Under the pieces are notes generated by a model. That model saw only the letters and a list, made by a program, of their open reading frames with translations, had not been told where the DNA came from and ran no database searches. From Diploscapter coronatus (taxonomy: Eukaryota > Nematoda > Chromadorea > Rhabditida > Rhabditidae), in assembly GCA_964036155.1 (NCBI GenBank), contig OZ038422.1, forward strand, positions 58,179,201 to 58,243,200: 64,000 nucleotides of DNA. Reading direction: 5' to 3'. Positions 46,524 to 60,600 of this stretch are shown here, one piece after another. Numbering within the stretch: the first letter of the stretch is position 1; the number at the start of each line of letters is the position of its first letter. Position numbers and translations under genes: made by a program.

Positions 46524-49106
46524 TTAGATATTCCTCTTCTTGATAAGAACAGGGAATCCATTTGAGGGTCTGTTGATGATTTCTGGCAGGGGCAGATTGT
46601 CCGTGTATGGGATGTGTGTTGTTACTGTGTATTTACGGAATAAGGTCGCCAAAATTGTTTTTTCTTCCTGAATTGCGAACTTCTGGCCTAAAACATTCAA
46701 AATTATAAACATTTTTCTTTTACTAAGTTTACCTATGCAATTTCTAGGTCCGGCACTAAATGGAATGTAAGAATAGGGGTGCTTCCCCGCTAAATTATCC
46801 TCCAAAAATCGATCTGGATCGTAATTCTCGGGATTCTCGTGGAACTGAAATTCAATTTAGGATAATTTTTTAAATTAAAAATTTTCTATTAAATACCCGC
46901 GAATTGAAATGCATAAGCATGGCTGAAATGATGATTGAGCATCCTTTGGGCAGTGTATAGCCATCTGAATTTTCCTTTTCAGAATCATGCATTATTCGAT
47001 TTTCGCACTGATTTCAACATCTTTCTCGACTTTCCTTGCAAAGTGCGGAACGGAAGGCCTTAAGCGGAGTGCTTCTTTGATGCATCTCTCGAGGTATTTC
47101 AGCTTCTTCAGATCATCCACTGTTATTTCTCGGTCGGAGTTTCCTACAACTACTATTTGATCGCGATCTTTTTCTACCATTTTACCGAAGACTTCATCGA
47201 GTTCTTCCTGCAGCTTCCTCTGGCACTTCATGTTGTGAGCGAGGCACCAAATTGCCCAGCCCATGCCCGCCGCTGTAGTGTCATGGCCTGAAACTATGTA
47301 TGTTTTACCTGAATACAAAATGAAAAATATCTGGTTTCTTTGAAGTTCATTCAGTTCACCCTATTTAAGCTGAAATGATATAGGCAATTATCTGAATATT
47401 CTCCAAATTTGTGTGGTGAATTGGGCAAACATTCTAATAGACAATAAAAGTCGCTCATCTTCAAACATGAACGTATCAACCTCCTCCCGAATGTCCTCGT
47501 AAGTCAATCCCTTCTCCTTTCTGATTTCAATCAACATGTCCAGAAATGGTCGTTGCTTGGTGCTGTCTTCAGGCCAGCCTCCCAATTGTTCGAAGTCTCT
47601 AATTCGTTCGTTAATCACCTACAATTTCAGTGTTAAATTTAGTGCCACTATAGCTTTCTCACTTTTATTGTGAAGTCAGATACTGTCTTTATGCTTGCAT
47701 CATACTCATAGCCATTTCCTGTTGCGTACCTAATGATTAACTTTTCCATTTTATTTTCACAGAAAACTAACCAGATTGGTTTGAGCCAAAGCCAGGGTCT
47801 TCGCTGATAGTTGAATGCGAGAATGTTTAGGCTTTGAACCGCCTGTAAGCAATATTAAAAATTAGTTTCAGAAATTTCAAGAAAATGGTTATTTTTGAAG
47901 AGGCCAAACTTTCTTATTGCACGATAAAATAATTACTAAAAACACATCCTACCTGCACATAGGGATTATTATGATCTGAAATAATGGAATTGTTAAATTA
48001 TGATTGACCTTCATCGAAATTTTTAATTTTTAAACTGATAAATTCCGATGAACTAATACGAAAGAATTATTTCATAGATTTTTCTGTAAATTCAGTTAAT
48101 TTACCCGTCTGAGCCGAAACCGTGGTTCCCATTGCAGTTTCACAGATGATGTCCAGTGCACATCTCTTGATATACGGGAAAATATCGAAATGTTCTCGCT
48201 TCCCATCATACGCTTCTAATTGCTCCATCATAATCTGAAGCAATTCCATGTGATACTTTCATAAATAACACTAACTCTGGCTTGATGGTCGAAAACTGCC
48301 TGAAATCCATTGAGAATGTTGAAATGAAACGTCGGAGTGATCATTTTTCTACGAGAACGCCATTTTTCGCCTGAAACTAGCGAAAAATTACTTGAAAATA
48401 TGTGTTATTGACCTGTAGAGATTAGAAGTCCGGTGCCAAGCCACGGCATGAGGATATCATATTCGGGTCCCTTTGTGATGATGTCATTGCTCTCTAATAT
48501 CGCCTGAAGTGGTTTTTCAATTGAACATTATTTGCATCATTCGTTCTAGATCTCTACCTTGGCAATATCGGGACTTATAACGACGACGGAAGGATGAGGT
48601 CCGAGCCAGAGGACGACCAATTCGTATCCCTTGTTCTGGAACTCCACTCCCCAGCCCCTCATCTGTAATAGCAGATCTCTCGTTCGCCACTTCATCTGAT
48701 ATGTCGTCCCCAGAAGCGGAATCGCATGCGGACCGGGAATTTTACTCATGTGTTTGAGCAGGTTGCGACGATGCTAAACATGCCTCAGCATATGTGAAAA
48801 ATGATGGATATTGGGGTGATCGAATGTTTTTGCAAACCAGGTTTATTAGAAAGCTTAGGCTTTGACGCAACAAATTATCAGTTAACTCAAATCTTCTATA
48901 ATAAATTGGGTAAATATTTTATAAGAATGTGCATTCCTTTGTATGATTAGTTTTTTTTCTTTTAATTTACAAAAGTAGTAAATAATTATTCGAATTATTA
49001 GATAAAATATCTTCATTTAACTCACCTTGATGAATGCGACAAGCTGTTTCGAGTAAAACAGTACTAATAATATCGTCAATATCAAGATGTAAATTGCGAT
49101 ATGCAT
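46524..49106 (-). CDS. CYP4-type cytochrome P450
   Basis: Exons (minus strand): 49106-49026, 48773-48558, 48503-48413, 48370-48276, 48234-48105, 47975-47953, 47842-47772, 47729-47663, 47618-47459, 47287-47009, 46964-46897, 46844-46733, 46687-46524; 518 residues, the usual CYP4 length. An N-terminal membrane anchor ([18 protein letters not shown]) and a Pro-rich hinge ([11 protein letters not shown]) point to the [19 protein letters not shown] is the CYP4-type C-helix, GHDTTAAG (residues 312-319) the I-helix, EALR the ExxR of the K-helix, and [10 protein letters not shown] the heme loop with Cys463. CYP4 enzymes usually omega-hydroxylate fatty acids or related lipids; the substrate is not known. 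Anomaly: the protein motif MFE-GHDTT fixes the junction at 47459, but the donor there reads AT (ATGAGC) where GTGAGC is expected. If unspliced, the frame ends after about 20 codons and loses the heme loop. Confidence 0.88.
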
Positions 49107-51636
49107 TTTGTCGGTAAATCTGAAAATATAAATGTAAACAGTTAGATTGATCGATAAATGTGGCAATGAGTGAAGAGCTCCGAAAGAGAAAAAAATAATT
49201 GGAGCCTCGCTTCTCGATTTGCCGCTCGACTAATTTCTGAACACAGAAGCAGACACATGCAAAATTGCTGTCTTAAAAGGGGTGCTGATAAGAAGAGCAA
49301 AAATGAAGAGGAAAAATGTGCAGGTGCATGAATGAAGTGAACCGGGGTAGCCTCTAGCCAACTGCTCATTACTTCATTCCCCTCCCTTCCTCGCTTTCGT
49401 GGTGTATTTTGTACACTTTCAACATATCCGTTATAATAAAACAAAAGCATTTGCACTTCGGAATCAAAACTCGTGATGAAATTAATCTCCAGCAAGAATG
49501 CTCTAACCCATAATTATGCTCTGATTATCAGTAATCTCCTTTCTATATTTGTAATATTTGATTTTCCAAAGTCATTTCATATCTTTGAGAGCAGAGTTCT
49601 GACATATGTGTGTTTCAGATCGGACAGAAAATGGCTACAAACTGATAAGCAACGAAGAAGTTTCTCAATAATTCAAACGAAGCACGAAAATTGTCATTAT
49701 TTCTAGATTTATTTTTATACAGTAAATAGTTTTCTAGTGTAGCAGTTTGAGTTTATGATTGATGATGCTGTTGATAAGTTCAAATTTCATAATGAATATG
49801 ATGTATCCTCAGCAATTTCGTTAATAAGAATTTTTTGCATAAATAAAGGACGCAAATGCTCAACTCATCAAAGTTTTCCCTTCTTCTGTAGAAATTGTCA
49901 AAATTAACAAGCTCCACGAGCAATTTCGCCATTTCAACATTTGCGAGAACGAAGCTCGGTCATTTTCATTACTTACCACCAGCATGGAGACGAGCAGATT
50001 GGGAAATGAGTATGAAATTGGATGAATTCTTGAAAGAGGAATGACCATTTTTCGAATCGAATGCTCCAAAATCGAGCAAAATACCTATCTTTATTGACGA
50101 AAATCGCGAAATTTGTCAGAGCAATTATCGAATTAATTAGAAGAGCTAGAATTGACCAATTGGAAATTTCTCTTTGATTCGAGTAGTTGAAGGGTCAGAC
50201 AACGGTTTTATATACTTCAAGTCTCAGGAACATCAAATTTGATTTGATTCAAAGCAAAGCTATGTGTTTGCCGATCGTTATTATTGTACTTTATAATGTT
50301 TTAGCAGAACAAGATTGATCTTCGTACGTAACAATAGTTTATTAAATTTCTCAATAGTTAATAATGAATAGAATACTTACAACTTTGAGCCTGTCAGTAC
50401 AGAAATACACGTCGGATTAGGGAAGGGGATGGTGCAGATGAAAATGAACGAACGTAAATTGAATGGACGAAATGATGCAATGAGTGAGGTACGGTGTGAG
50501 TAGAAATAAGCAGGGCTAATCAGTTATTGAATGAATGATACATCATATCAGAAATTGAAGAGAAAGACTTGGACATTCAATTTGGCTACTAGGTTTTCCA
50601 TTGAAGAATTCGAAATTTGACGTAGTAGTTGCAAAAATCTTTCACGGTCGTAATTTTGTTATTACGTCAAACGTGGAACATGGTTTCTCGAAATTTTTTA
50701 GGAATAGCGCTGACTACTGTTCTAATTGAAAGGTTCAGAAATGCGATAAAGGAACACGTAGATTATGGCTAATTGGAGAATAGAGAATTAGAGTGCATAA
50801 GAAATGATACTTAGTTGAATAATTATGCTACAAAAGAGGGATTGCATGACTAGTTGAATTGTACAAATTGGTGGATGCAGAATTACAACTGAATATGCTC
50901 AACAGATCACAGAATAATATCAGAGCTAACTAATATGTTCTGAAAAATGAAGACTGATATAGTTTTTGAAATTTCAGAATTTTTGGAAGGCTTATCAAGT
51001 TCACCGATCACGCATCTGGAGAGTTACCCACCTTTTTCTTTACCAATACTTTCCATTTCAAAAGTGTAGATGCACTTTCTAAATAGGTTATCGATGAATT
51101 GGATGAACTTCCCAAGGAACAAAATTTTGCTCTCCATTTTTCAGAATTGTGGTAAATAAAAGTTGAGCAGTAAGAAGTTGCAGTATTTAGCGAATTATAA
51201 CTAGAAGACACTCTAGTGAAGAAACTAATTAGAAAAGTTCCATTCAGAGTGCAACAACAACAACGAATAACAACAAAGCAGGAACAGCCACCCGTAAGGC
51301 AATGATTATGAAAATGATAATGATAAAATGAATGAAATGACAAAGAAATGAAGAGCACAGCTAGGGCAATAAATGAGTGGGAGAAAAGGCAAGATGGCTG
51401 AGGATCCAGGCAACACCTAGGAAATTAGAAAAAGAAAATAGACAGATAGAAGGGAGGAAAACTTACATCATTTTATTCTAAGATACCTATAAAGTTGGGA
51501 TAAAATGGTGTATTGATAGGATGATAGAGATAGAAGAAAGCAATACATAGGAATAGAGAATAGGAAATAAAATATGACTAGAATTTGTGGGTCCAATGTG
51601 CGAATATGTTATGCATAAGTGTGGCTATGGAAATCG
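49107..51636. other. Intergenic region between P450 and phosphatase, no gene seen
   Basis: This should include the P450 promoter and the phosphatase 3' UTR (minus-strand AATAAA near 51472). A minus-strand ATG frame near 50047-49980 ends in a strong donor (GTAAGTAATG) and can be joined to KKGKL-stop at about 49886, a possible 29-residue peptide, but the evidence is too thin to call it a gene. Confidence 0.45.
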
Positions 51637-54600
51637 TTATTTGGATGAATTCAAGTAATCCAAAACCGCCTAAATTGAAATAAAATAAATCGCTGAATAT
51701 TGATCGAATAATTTACCTGGTAGCAGAAGTTGTAATGTTCTATTCGCGTAAATAACTGTGGTCGCTGCATCTGAAATTATAAAATTTGTAGAACAATCCA
51801 TGAACTGGTACTCTAGTTAGTCAGAGTAAAGAAGCGGAGTGTAATCAAGTCAAAAACCCATAAACAGCACTTTGAAAGTGCTAAATGATGATAACAATGG
51901 AATACAAGTTACACGTGGTACTCATTTTCAAACAATAATGAATAAATTTCATAATAATTCAATTCCAACCTGCAGTCCTTTGACAGTTTGGAAAATGTCG
52001 ACTCGATTCTCTGCTTTGACTCGTTCTAATAACAGCGATACACAACAGAATACACCTGTTTCGGTAGATCCATTTCTAAAATGATTTTATTCGGAAATTT
52101 TTCAATCTGACAATGAAAATGCTTGGTGAACCATAAATATAGCCCCATCTAACTGTCACAAATCTATTAAATTTGCAAGAAATAATCTATTTTTCATGTA
52201 ATTTTTTAATGAAAAATGAAAACGATTTCTAAATTCAAAAATGATCATAGCATCTTCTAGCAGAAGAAAAACATACCGACAATGTAGCACAATCGGTCCC
52301 GAATCAGGCAGAGAGCTTTGTCGTTCGAGAACTCGACCAATCAGGGAAATGAGTGGCTCTGTCTGAGGAGGCACGACATCTCCAGCGGGCCATGCTGTGA
52401 ACGCAAATTGCACTACTTCTCCTGATTGATTGCCGTTCTGAAATAAAATGCATATAAATGAGTAAATTGTCAGCAATAAAGTGAATTGTTGGGGGAGATC
52501 AAACTTTCATCACTTAGATTATTGATATTATGCAAAGTTTCATAATTCTAATTTTCGTATAAAAAAAGTTGAATAATTTCATACCTTCATCTGATAAGCG
52601 AGCCTTCTCATTCTGTAAGTGGAATGCCTTTCATCCTCCAGCAATTCGACAACTACTTGGTGATGAGGCCTCTCGAATACTTGAGGCACATGCAGTTGCT
52701 CGGGCCAGTACTAAAAATGAGAGCGATTTGAAAAGTCAAATAAAATCGAGCAACCTTTTCATTCTGACTCCAGTCTTCTTCATTAGATAACATGACGAGA
52801 GTTGTGACTTGCTTGTCAGATATCATACACCAAAAATCATAGACCGTAGCTTCACTGACTGGGTCTTGAGCAAAAATGTATGAGTAAAAATAGCCCTAAA
52901 ATATAAAATGCATTTTTGAGTAGCAAAATAAATTCTAACCTTGATGAAACTGGCATTAATGTAGCTGAGCTCTACATAGCCAATGAGCGGGGAGAGGACG
53001 ACTCGATTTCTGTCGAAAGGCACTGCAGCTTCGAAACGATTCTTCATCACGTTCTCTTCTTTCAGAGCGAATGAGGACTTGGGAGGCATTTCCAGCGATT
53101 TGTCTAGTCGCTGAAATACTCACTTTTGAGAAAATAAGATGTATTCTTGAAAAAATTTGCAGATCTTGGCAAAATTAATGATTCACTATTCATTTCCATA
53201 ACTATTTTTCAGAAATCATCTACTTTTTGAAAAATTCATAATTGAAATCTTATTTCGCATTGTTTATTCGAGTGAAAATACGCAATTCAAAGTTGCGTTA
53301 TTTGAGAATTTTCTGAAGAATAGACGAGCCAAATGTTCGCCTTTAAAAATAACTGACGGAAATGAGTTTGAAAAATAGTTTACCTGAAATTCTTCTTTGA
53401 GTCCATTTGTGGGTGACGATTTATCGCTTCGAATGACCCTGGCGAGCCCACTGAAAGAAGAACTCCTGTCACTAAAAACCCGTCATTTTCTCTTTTCCAT
53501 CCCTTTTCTCGACTCACCGCAGTCCTGCTTCTGTCAGACTCTTGTAGTAATCAGGTAATTGCTCTGCGTCCATATCGGTTATGCCGAACAAGTGCCACTC
53601 AGCTAGAGCTTTGTAAATGAATACATACTGCTCCTGAAAATTAAAAAAAAAGATAAGTAAATTACACAATTTTAGAACTCGGAGGAAAAAGTTCACAAAT
53701 GCAAAAACTATGAATCTAAAAAGTTGCAAGTTCTCACAATTCGAGTTTTATCGAAAACACGTACTTCACGATTTGAAAATTCACTCATATTCCTTTAAAA
53801 AAAGTTCCTTGTTAAATAAAAAAAAACCCCTGAAGCTACCTGTGATTGAACCATGAGATTGCGTTGTTTCCTGAGTTTGGCGACATATCCAAAAATATCG
53901 GCCTTCTTCTCTGCCATGCACTGATCCAACATCGAGTCGATCGCTATGAATGTGCCCGTTCGACCTACTCCCGCGCTGGAAACATAATTCATGAGTCGGG
54001 AATAAAAGAAATATATTTCTAACCTGCAATGTATAATCACTGGATACTCGTTGTATTGAGTTAATTGACGAAGTTTGTGAACGAATCGCAACAACCCTGT
54101 CGAGCATTCAGGAGCGCGGTAATCATTCCAGTTTTGGAAATGGTATTGGAGGATTGTTCGGGCTGAAATATGAACATTTTATTAGATGAAATGAAAATTG
54201 CTCGCTTCTAAGAACGCAAATTTTATAGGAAAAATGCTAAGTAAACGCACTCCCAAAGAGGATAATCGTGTTTCAAATGTTTTTTTTTTTTTTTTAAATA
54301 ATTTTCTCCAGCTACATAAAGAAAACGAAAAATTGGAATTCATTGTCTCAGAATATTCTTTCACTTTCAAACGGGAATTTTGATGAATGGGAAGAAAACT
54401 TTCATGCCTAGTATAGGAGAAGTATTAACCTAACAATCGAAAAATACCTTCTGGCAAGGTTTTTTTTTAATCGGAGAAAAACGTACATTTTCCACCAAAC
54501 GAAGTTTCAATAGCCCTGCCATTTCGAGTGGAAGGCACATTAGCATATTCCGAGTCGGGATGAGAATCTATCGACCCGTTGAATTCGCTCCTCGATGGGG

Positions 54601-57600
54601 AGAATCTCGAGCTGCCAGTGTTTGTGACTTCGAATGTTCGCACTGCATAATCTGCATAGTAGGTCGCCTCGGCTGGAGTCACGAGAATGTCGCCGTATCT
54701 GAAAATTTGGAAATTTATTCTACTAAAGCATTTTTGCCATATACTTCTTTCTACCTAAAGAGGAGTAATGTTATTTCAACGGGGATTTGCGGGGTATTCT
54801 ACTACTACCACAGCGTTGAAACAACGGAGCGATGAAAATGTATCATACTGAGGCAATATTTCACTTTTCCGATAGATCTTTGATCTTAGGAGAAATGATG
54901 ATGCAGCCAAAAATGCTCAGATTTTCCCCTTCAAATAATAGCAAAAAATTACCTTTGAGGCATATCGTCAGGCCAATATTTCGAGCATTGCACGCGATTT
55001 TTCTCCATCAGATTGGCGACCATAATGACCAAATAGGACTCCTGCTCCCATACCATTCGCCAGAAATCCACAATCGTCAAATCGAGAGGAGCTTGCGAGG
55101 CAATGAATGTCTTCCTGCCATTCCAACTCTGAAAATAGACCATTAGATGTGAGAAGATTATTTGAAAATAAAATACCTTGATGAAATTAGCATTGATGTA
55201 GTCAGAATGTTCATCCCCGTTGATCTTCTTCAACTTGACTCGACTTTCGTCAAACGCTTTAATGTCATTATAGCGGTTCTTATTCGTATTTTCCCTCCTT
55301 TCACTGGATGTCGATGGCAGAGAATAGTGCGGAATTGCCTAAAATAATCGTTTGTTTGCTGAATTTTCAGTAATTTATTCGATATTCAAAGGTAAATGAA
55401 TAATACCTTATAGCTTTGAAAGTCTAACCTCATATTCCTTTGCAAAGAGAAAGTCCGAGTCTCTATGCCGAATTATGTACTCTGAGGGCAGATCGTCGAC
55501 AGCAATGGGACTGTAGTCGTGCTTGAGAGGGGCCCGATCTGTGACATCCTTTTCGAGGAGAGAAGCGAAGAAGGGACAGCCGGACAGGGAGGAGAGATGA
55601 CCGGAGCGGTGTAGGAAAACTACTCCGACCAGAACGGAGGCCAGGCAGAACAGCAGAAAGATGCCGAAGATGATCATGCCCTTTCCAAGGGCAGAGGAAT
55701 TGTCGTCCACATCCAGGTAGACTGGCTTAAAGTAGCTGCTGTAGCCATAGGCTGGACCGCTCAAATGCAGTTGGCGAATACCACGGCCTGGCTTTCTTTC
55801 GTACCTGAAAAGTAAGATTTTCTTTTCCTTTCTGAGAGACCATGGGTTTTATAAGGAGTGATTAATACATTCTTTTTCTCTAAATAAATCAGTGAACATA
55901 CTTTTTCATAAATCTAGATGTGCATGAAAGGTGAATAAAATCAGAGAGAAGAGTAGCTTTTTCGTAATAATAAAGAAAAACAACTCACACAGCATTGATG
56001 ACAGTCTGCCTTCCATCGTCATCCTCCTTGTCGACCCTCACAATCAAGAATCCCGTGTATTTCAGTCCAGTCCTCAAAGCAGAATCCTCGGCCTTGTATC
56101 TGCTCAAATAGAGCACATTGCAGGGCTCTATTCCCTCCAGCGGACTGCCATCCCCAATGACTGTTCTCTCGGGGAAGTCTCGGTAACTCTCAGCCACGTA
56201 CGCGAAGTAACGCTTCTTGTCGAGTGAAGGGTCTTGCAGGTTGTTGTGGAACACCTGCAAAGTTATATATTTTTGAAGGAATGAAATGGAATAATATTGA
56301 AGCTGAGTGATGAATAAAAAATCAGTTAAAAAGAAAGGTATTTGCGAGTAGAAATGGCGCTATACCATCATTATTCATAGCGAAGAAATGGAAAGATTGA
56401 AGAAGTTGAATTGAAAGCATCTTTGGTATCATTTAGTTCTACGTGAAATAGTGTGTCAAACACTTTTATATGCAGTGTGCTTCGTATTTTTATTTGAAAT
56501 AAGACTTGGAATGCATCTCTCTCTGCCACTTTAGCGTAATTATTCTGTTCAAGGACGGTAAGTAGGAAAGATAAGCCATAGTGGAATTTTCTTTGAAATA
56601 TCCTTCTAATAATTTAGGATAACTTTTAAAGCCTACCTTCGCAGTATTATCCATGATGATGTCATGCGGGGGAGGCAGGGCGTCGATGGAGACATTGGCG
56701 TGGAGAGGCACAATGGCAATGTAGTAGCAGCTGATCGGGCCGTTTGTGTCGTCTGGAGGGCCTGCGAAATTCAGGTTGAATGTTGTCACGTTCGCTGCTG
56801 AAGTTGTCGGCTCTTCTACCTGTAAAATTAGTTATATATATATATTGAAGTTCTCAGTCAATTAGAAATTAACCTGTTCCGGTTCAGCATATGGCGTTGT
56901 GCAATGCTTGCTGAATATCTTCGGCGAGGATCGACCTGCATTGTTCTCTGCCCAAACGGTCACTGTGTAATTGCGATTTGGCTGAAAATGTGATAAATTA
57001 GAGAAACTCGAAATACCGTCTTTTGTGAATGAATCGAAGAGAAATCATTGACTTTAAGATATCTTTACGCAGTTGAGATTTTGTAAAGATGACCTTGAGT
57101 GGTCCATATTTGCAGGAGAGGAATTCGGTCGAAAAATCGACGGGATTGATTCCATCAGTGAGTCTCTCTTCCGAGTCCCAATTTGCACATTTGCCCCCCT
57201 GCTCACTGGCAGACGGATAGTGATCAGCCACAATCTGACCATCAGGTCGAGGACGACGAATTGAGCCGACAACACGGACCTGCAAAGATAAGATAATATT
57301 ATATAGAAGGAATAAAACAGTCTCGAACTCACATAATATTTAGTTATTCTCCCATTTGTAATCGGGGGACTTTTCCATTCGACTTCACAAATCAGCGACG
57401 TGCCAGAATTCAGAACTCGAACGCCTTCTTCGTTTGGAGGCAGAGGCTCTGAAAGTTCATTGTGAAAATGAGTAAAACTGTGCAACTTTAACAAATCATG
57501 AAGTGCAGGTATGAAATAATGGGCAAGTCTTTTTATGAGATTTTGTTCTATCTTTCAAGATAACATTCTGTATTTTCAAAATACAGTGGATAGGATGTTT

Positions 57601-60600
57601 GGAATCAAGCATCAGACTCAGACTTGGTTAAGTCTGATTAGTCGAATTATCATGGATCGATGTTATTGGGATTCTGTAGGCATAACAAGAACCAAGCCAG
57701 AGAAATTTAAAATATCAACCAGCATGAATCATTCATGAAGGTCGATTTTACATTTTCAAAAAAATCATGTCTTGTTTCAAGTTTTGCTTTTCAATATTAT
57801 ATTTTTCAGCTGTTAAATGTTCCAAATTTCTTACTTGTCTCAAGCGTAGTGAAATGTTCAGTGAGTTCGAAGGGTGTGGCATGTGCATCTGAGCCATCAG
57901 AGCCGCTGACGAAGAGCGTGTAGGGCGTGGCCGGCCGCAGGTTGTCGATCACCATGGGCGACGAGGCATTCGGACGCTCGAACACCGTTTGCCCCTTCGT
58001 GTCTGTGCGACGAAGCAATCTGAAATGAGCATATGAACTATCACTTCTCCTGGTAACGAGTAGAAGGATAGCTGACAGGGCAAATGCCTAAATGAAGAGA
58101 ATTCGAATGTTTTTCATAGAAAACGCTGAACATTCTCGAATCCACCTCCAAGCTAAAGATAGGAGAAAATGTGCAGTTTGAAAATGCAAAATGGAATCCC
58201 ATTCAACGACACGAAGTGCGAAATGCGAAAGGAAATGGAAAACTGGCTGAATTGCAAGTTCAAAATGGAAATGGAAGTGGAAAGCACTGCAGAGCGAGAC
58301 AAAGGGCACGCCACTCGAAGAGTTTGAAATGCAGAAATTATAAACTCACTCTTTAAAAATTTAAAAGTCATTCTGAAATTCGCGAAATTTATGTATAAAG
58401 ACGGCGAAAAAACTGATGTTTTTTTTTTTTTTAATTTGGAAAGACATTGTATCCCTTCTCTTACTAACTTGTATTTCTGCAATCCAAACTCATCTCAATT
58501 CATCAACACTAGGTTGATTATTCTAATTTTTCTCTTACTCAGTCTCTTCAGGTTGTGTACTATTTCGTCGAAAACGACCAAATCTTGAGCTAAACACTCC
58601 ATCAAGTGATATGCTAATTATTAGTTGCTGTTGATAGCTTTTTGCTTTCGTTACAACTTCGTGATTTTTCTGCCATTTTTAGATTTGGCGAAGTTGTTAT
58701 CGAGAATGAAATATGAAATGGCAGCTTCATCAGTGTCATTTAGTAATTTATGTTCCAGAAGAATCCTTTAAACTATGCCACGAAATCGTTGCGATCTTAC
58801 TTCCCTTTCAAAGACTCTTCTAGAATAAAATACTCTTCATAAAATAGCTCACTTGACATGAATAGCCATTTCGTTCTGTCCATCCTCCACGTCCCAAGTT
58901 ACGTTTGCCGACTTCTCATTTGCAGTCACTTTCAGATTCTTTATCATTCGAGGAACTGAAACTAGGAAATTTATTGAATGCCGTCATCAGAAACGACAAT
59001 ACCACAGACTACTGCTATATTTCTACGATCTACTAGTAGTTTTAGCCTCGAATACGCCAGCGGTAATTATTTCTAATGCTAGAAGCTGCTCATGCAATTC
59101 AATGTTCGTTTATAAATGAGTTTCCAATAAAGTTTATACGATTTGATCTGAACTCTTCAATCTTTCAATAAAAATGGATAAAAAAAAATTAATGAGAAGA
59201 GTTCAAATCAATAAAATGATGCATACAATTTAGAATGATTTAATCGTTTTCACCTTACAGAATTCTATGCATCACTTTTTTTTTTTTTGAAAATTTAGCA
59301 ATTTTAATCGAGGTTCACAACAAAAACTTCGAATCGTTTCACCCCACTCGTTTTCCATGCACTATTCGTTCGTCATTCACTCCATTTATGTTCACTCACT
59401 TCGCTGCCTCTGTTTCTGTTTCTCGTATTTCTCATACGATTTTATCTTTTGAGGCCTTTTAAACCAGTGATGATGCCGTTTTTCGTGTTCTACATTGGAT
59501 AAATTCATGATAAAAACGGGAAAATTTATCAGAATCTATTGGTAGAAGAAAATTATTTTAAAAAAAAACGATTTTGAAGCAGCTAACCTTTAACCTCGAA
59601 ATTGATAGTGTAATTCGCCGAAACGGGGGGTTGTCCGTGATAGGCCAACGAAGTGACGAGGCAGGTGTATGTGCCGCTGTCCGACAGTTGAGCATTTTTG
59701 ATTTCCAACTCCCAACAGGCTATTCGGTCGGTTTGTTGCTAAAGTTTGATAATTGAAAAAAGATTAAAGTACTATCTTCAAAGATTGAGTTCATTCGTTG
59801 TTTTGCAGAGTAAAACAGCAGGAAATCTATGGAAGAAAATAAAGCTAATGGAAGAAATTTTCATAATGAGGATAACACATTCTTACCTCTTTGAATGGGT
59901 GCTTCGTGGCTTCCCGCATAAATGTCGTGTTTTGTAGGAACATTACCTGAAAATGCATTACTATCCAAAATCAAATGAACTCTCTATGCGTACCGCAGAA
60001 GCATCGATGAATCCCTGCGGATCGACATTTATGCAGCAGAAGAGAGTCGCGTCACTGCCTTTGTACACTGATGGCGAGGGATAAACGTGACCGATCACTG
60101 CCAATTCTCCTGAAAACAATATTTAGATCAAGAAATATTAAGCCTCGAATAGTTATCAAAGTTCATAACTATTGTTGAATCTTCAAGTAAACAATCTACT
60201 TCATCGATTATTCTCTCATCTTTTAAAAAAAGCGTCAGCAAGAAGAATATTAACTTTTAAAAATTATACACCCTGTAAGAAACTCAAAGCCTCAATTTTT
60301 CATTTGATCATTTGTGATTGTGTGCTTTGATAGTGATCAACACGTTGCATTTTATGAGGTCATTAACCTTCCATTATCGAATTCACAAACTACTCGTGGA
60401 AAGATAAAAGACAAACAGAAAGAAAGAAGAATGGAATGACTTACGTCGATCGCATTTGGAGGGCAGCAGAGTGGCGTTGAGTCGTAAAGGCGGATCGTTG
60501 ACTCCGACCAGAATCTGATCGAACATTGGTGGGCAGACGCACAGGCCCTGGAATTAGAGGGTAAGAAGACATACAAATCTGATAAAGTACCTGATAACAG

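Noticed and set aside
49886..50047. Minus-strand mini-gene coding a 29-residue peptide (MVIPLSRIHPISYSF...)
   Set aside because: It has a strong donor but no signal peptide, no family and no poly(A) signal on that strand; too short to support.
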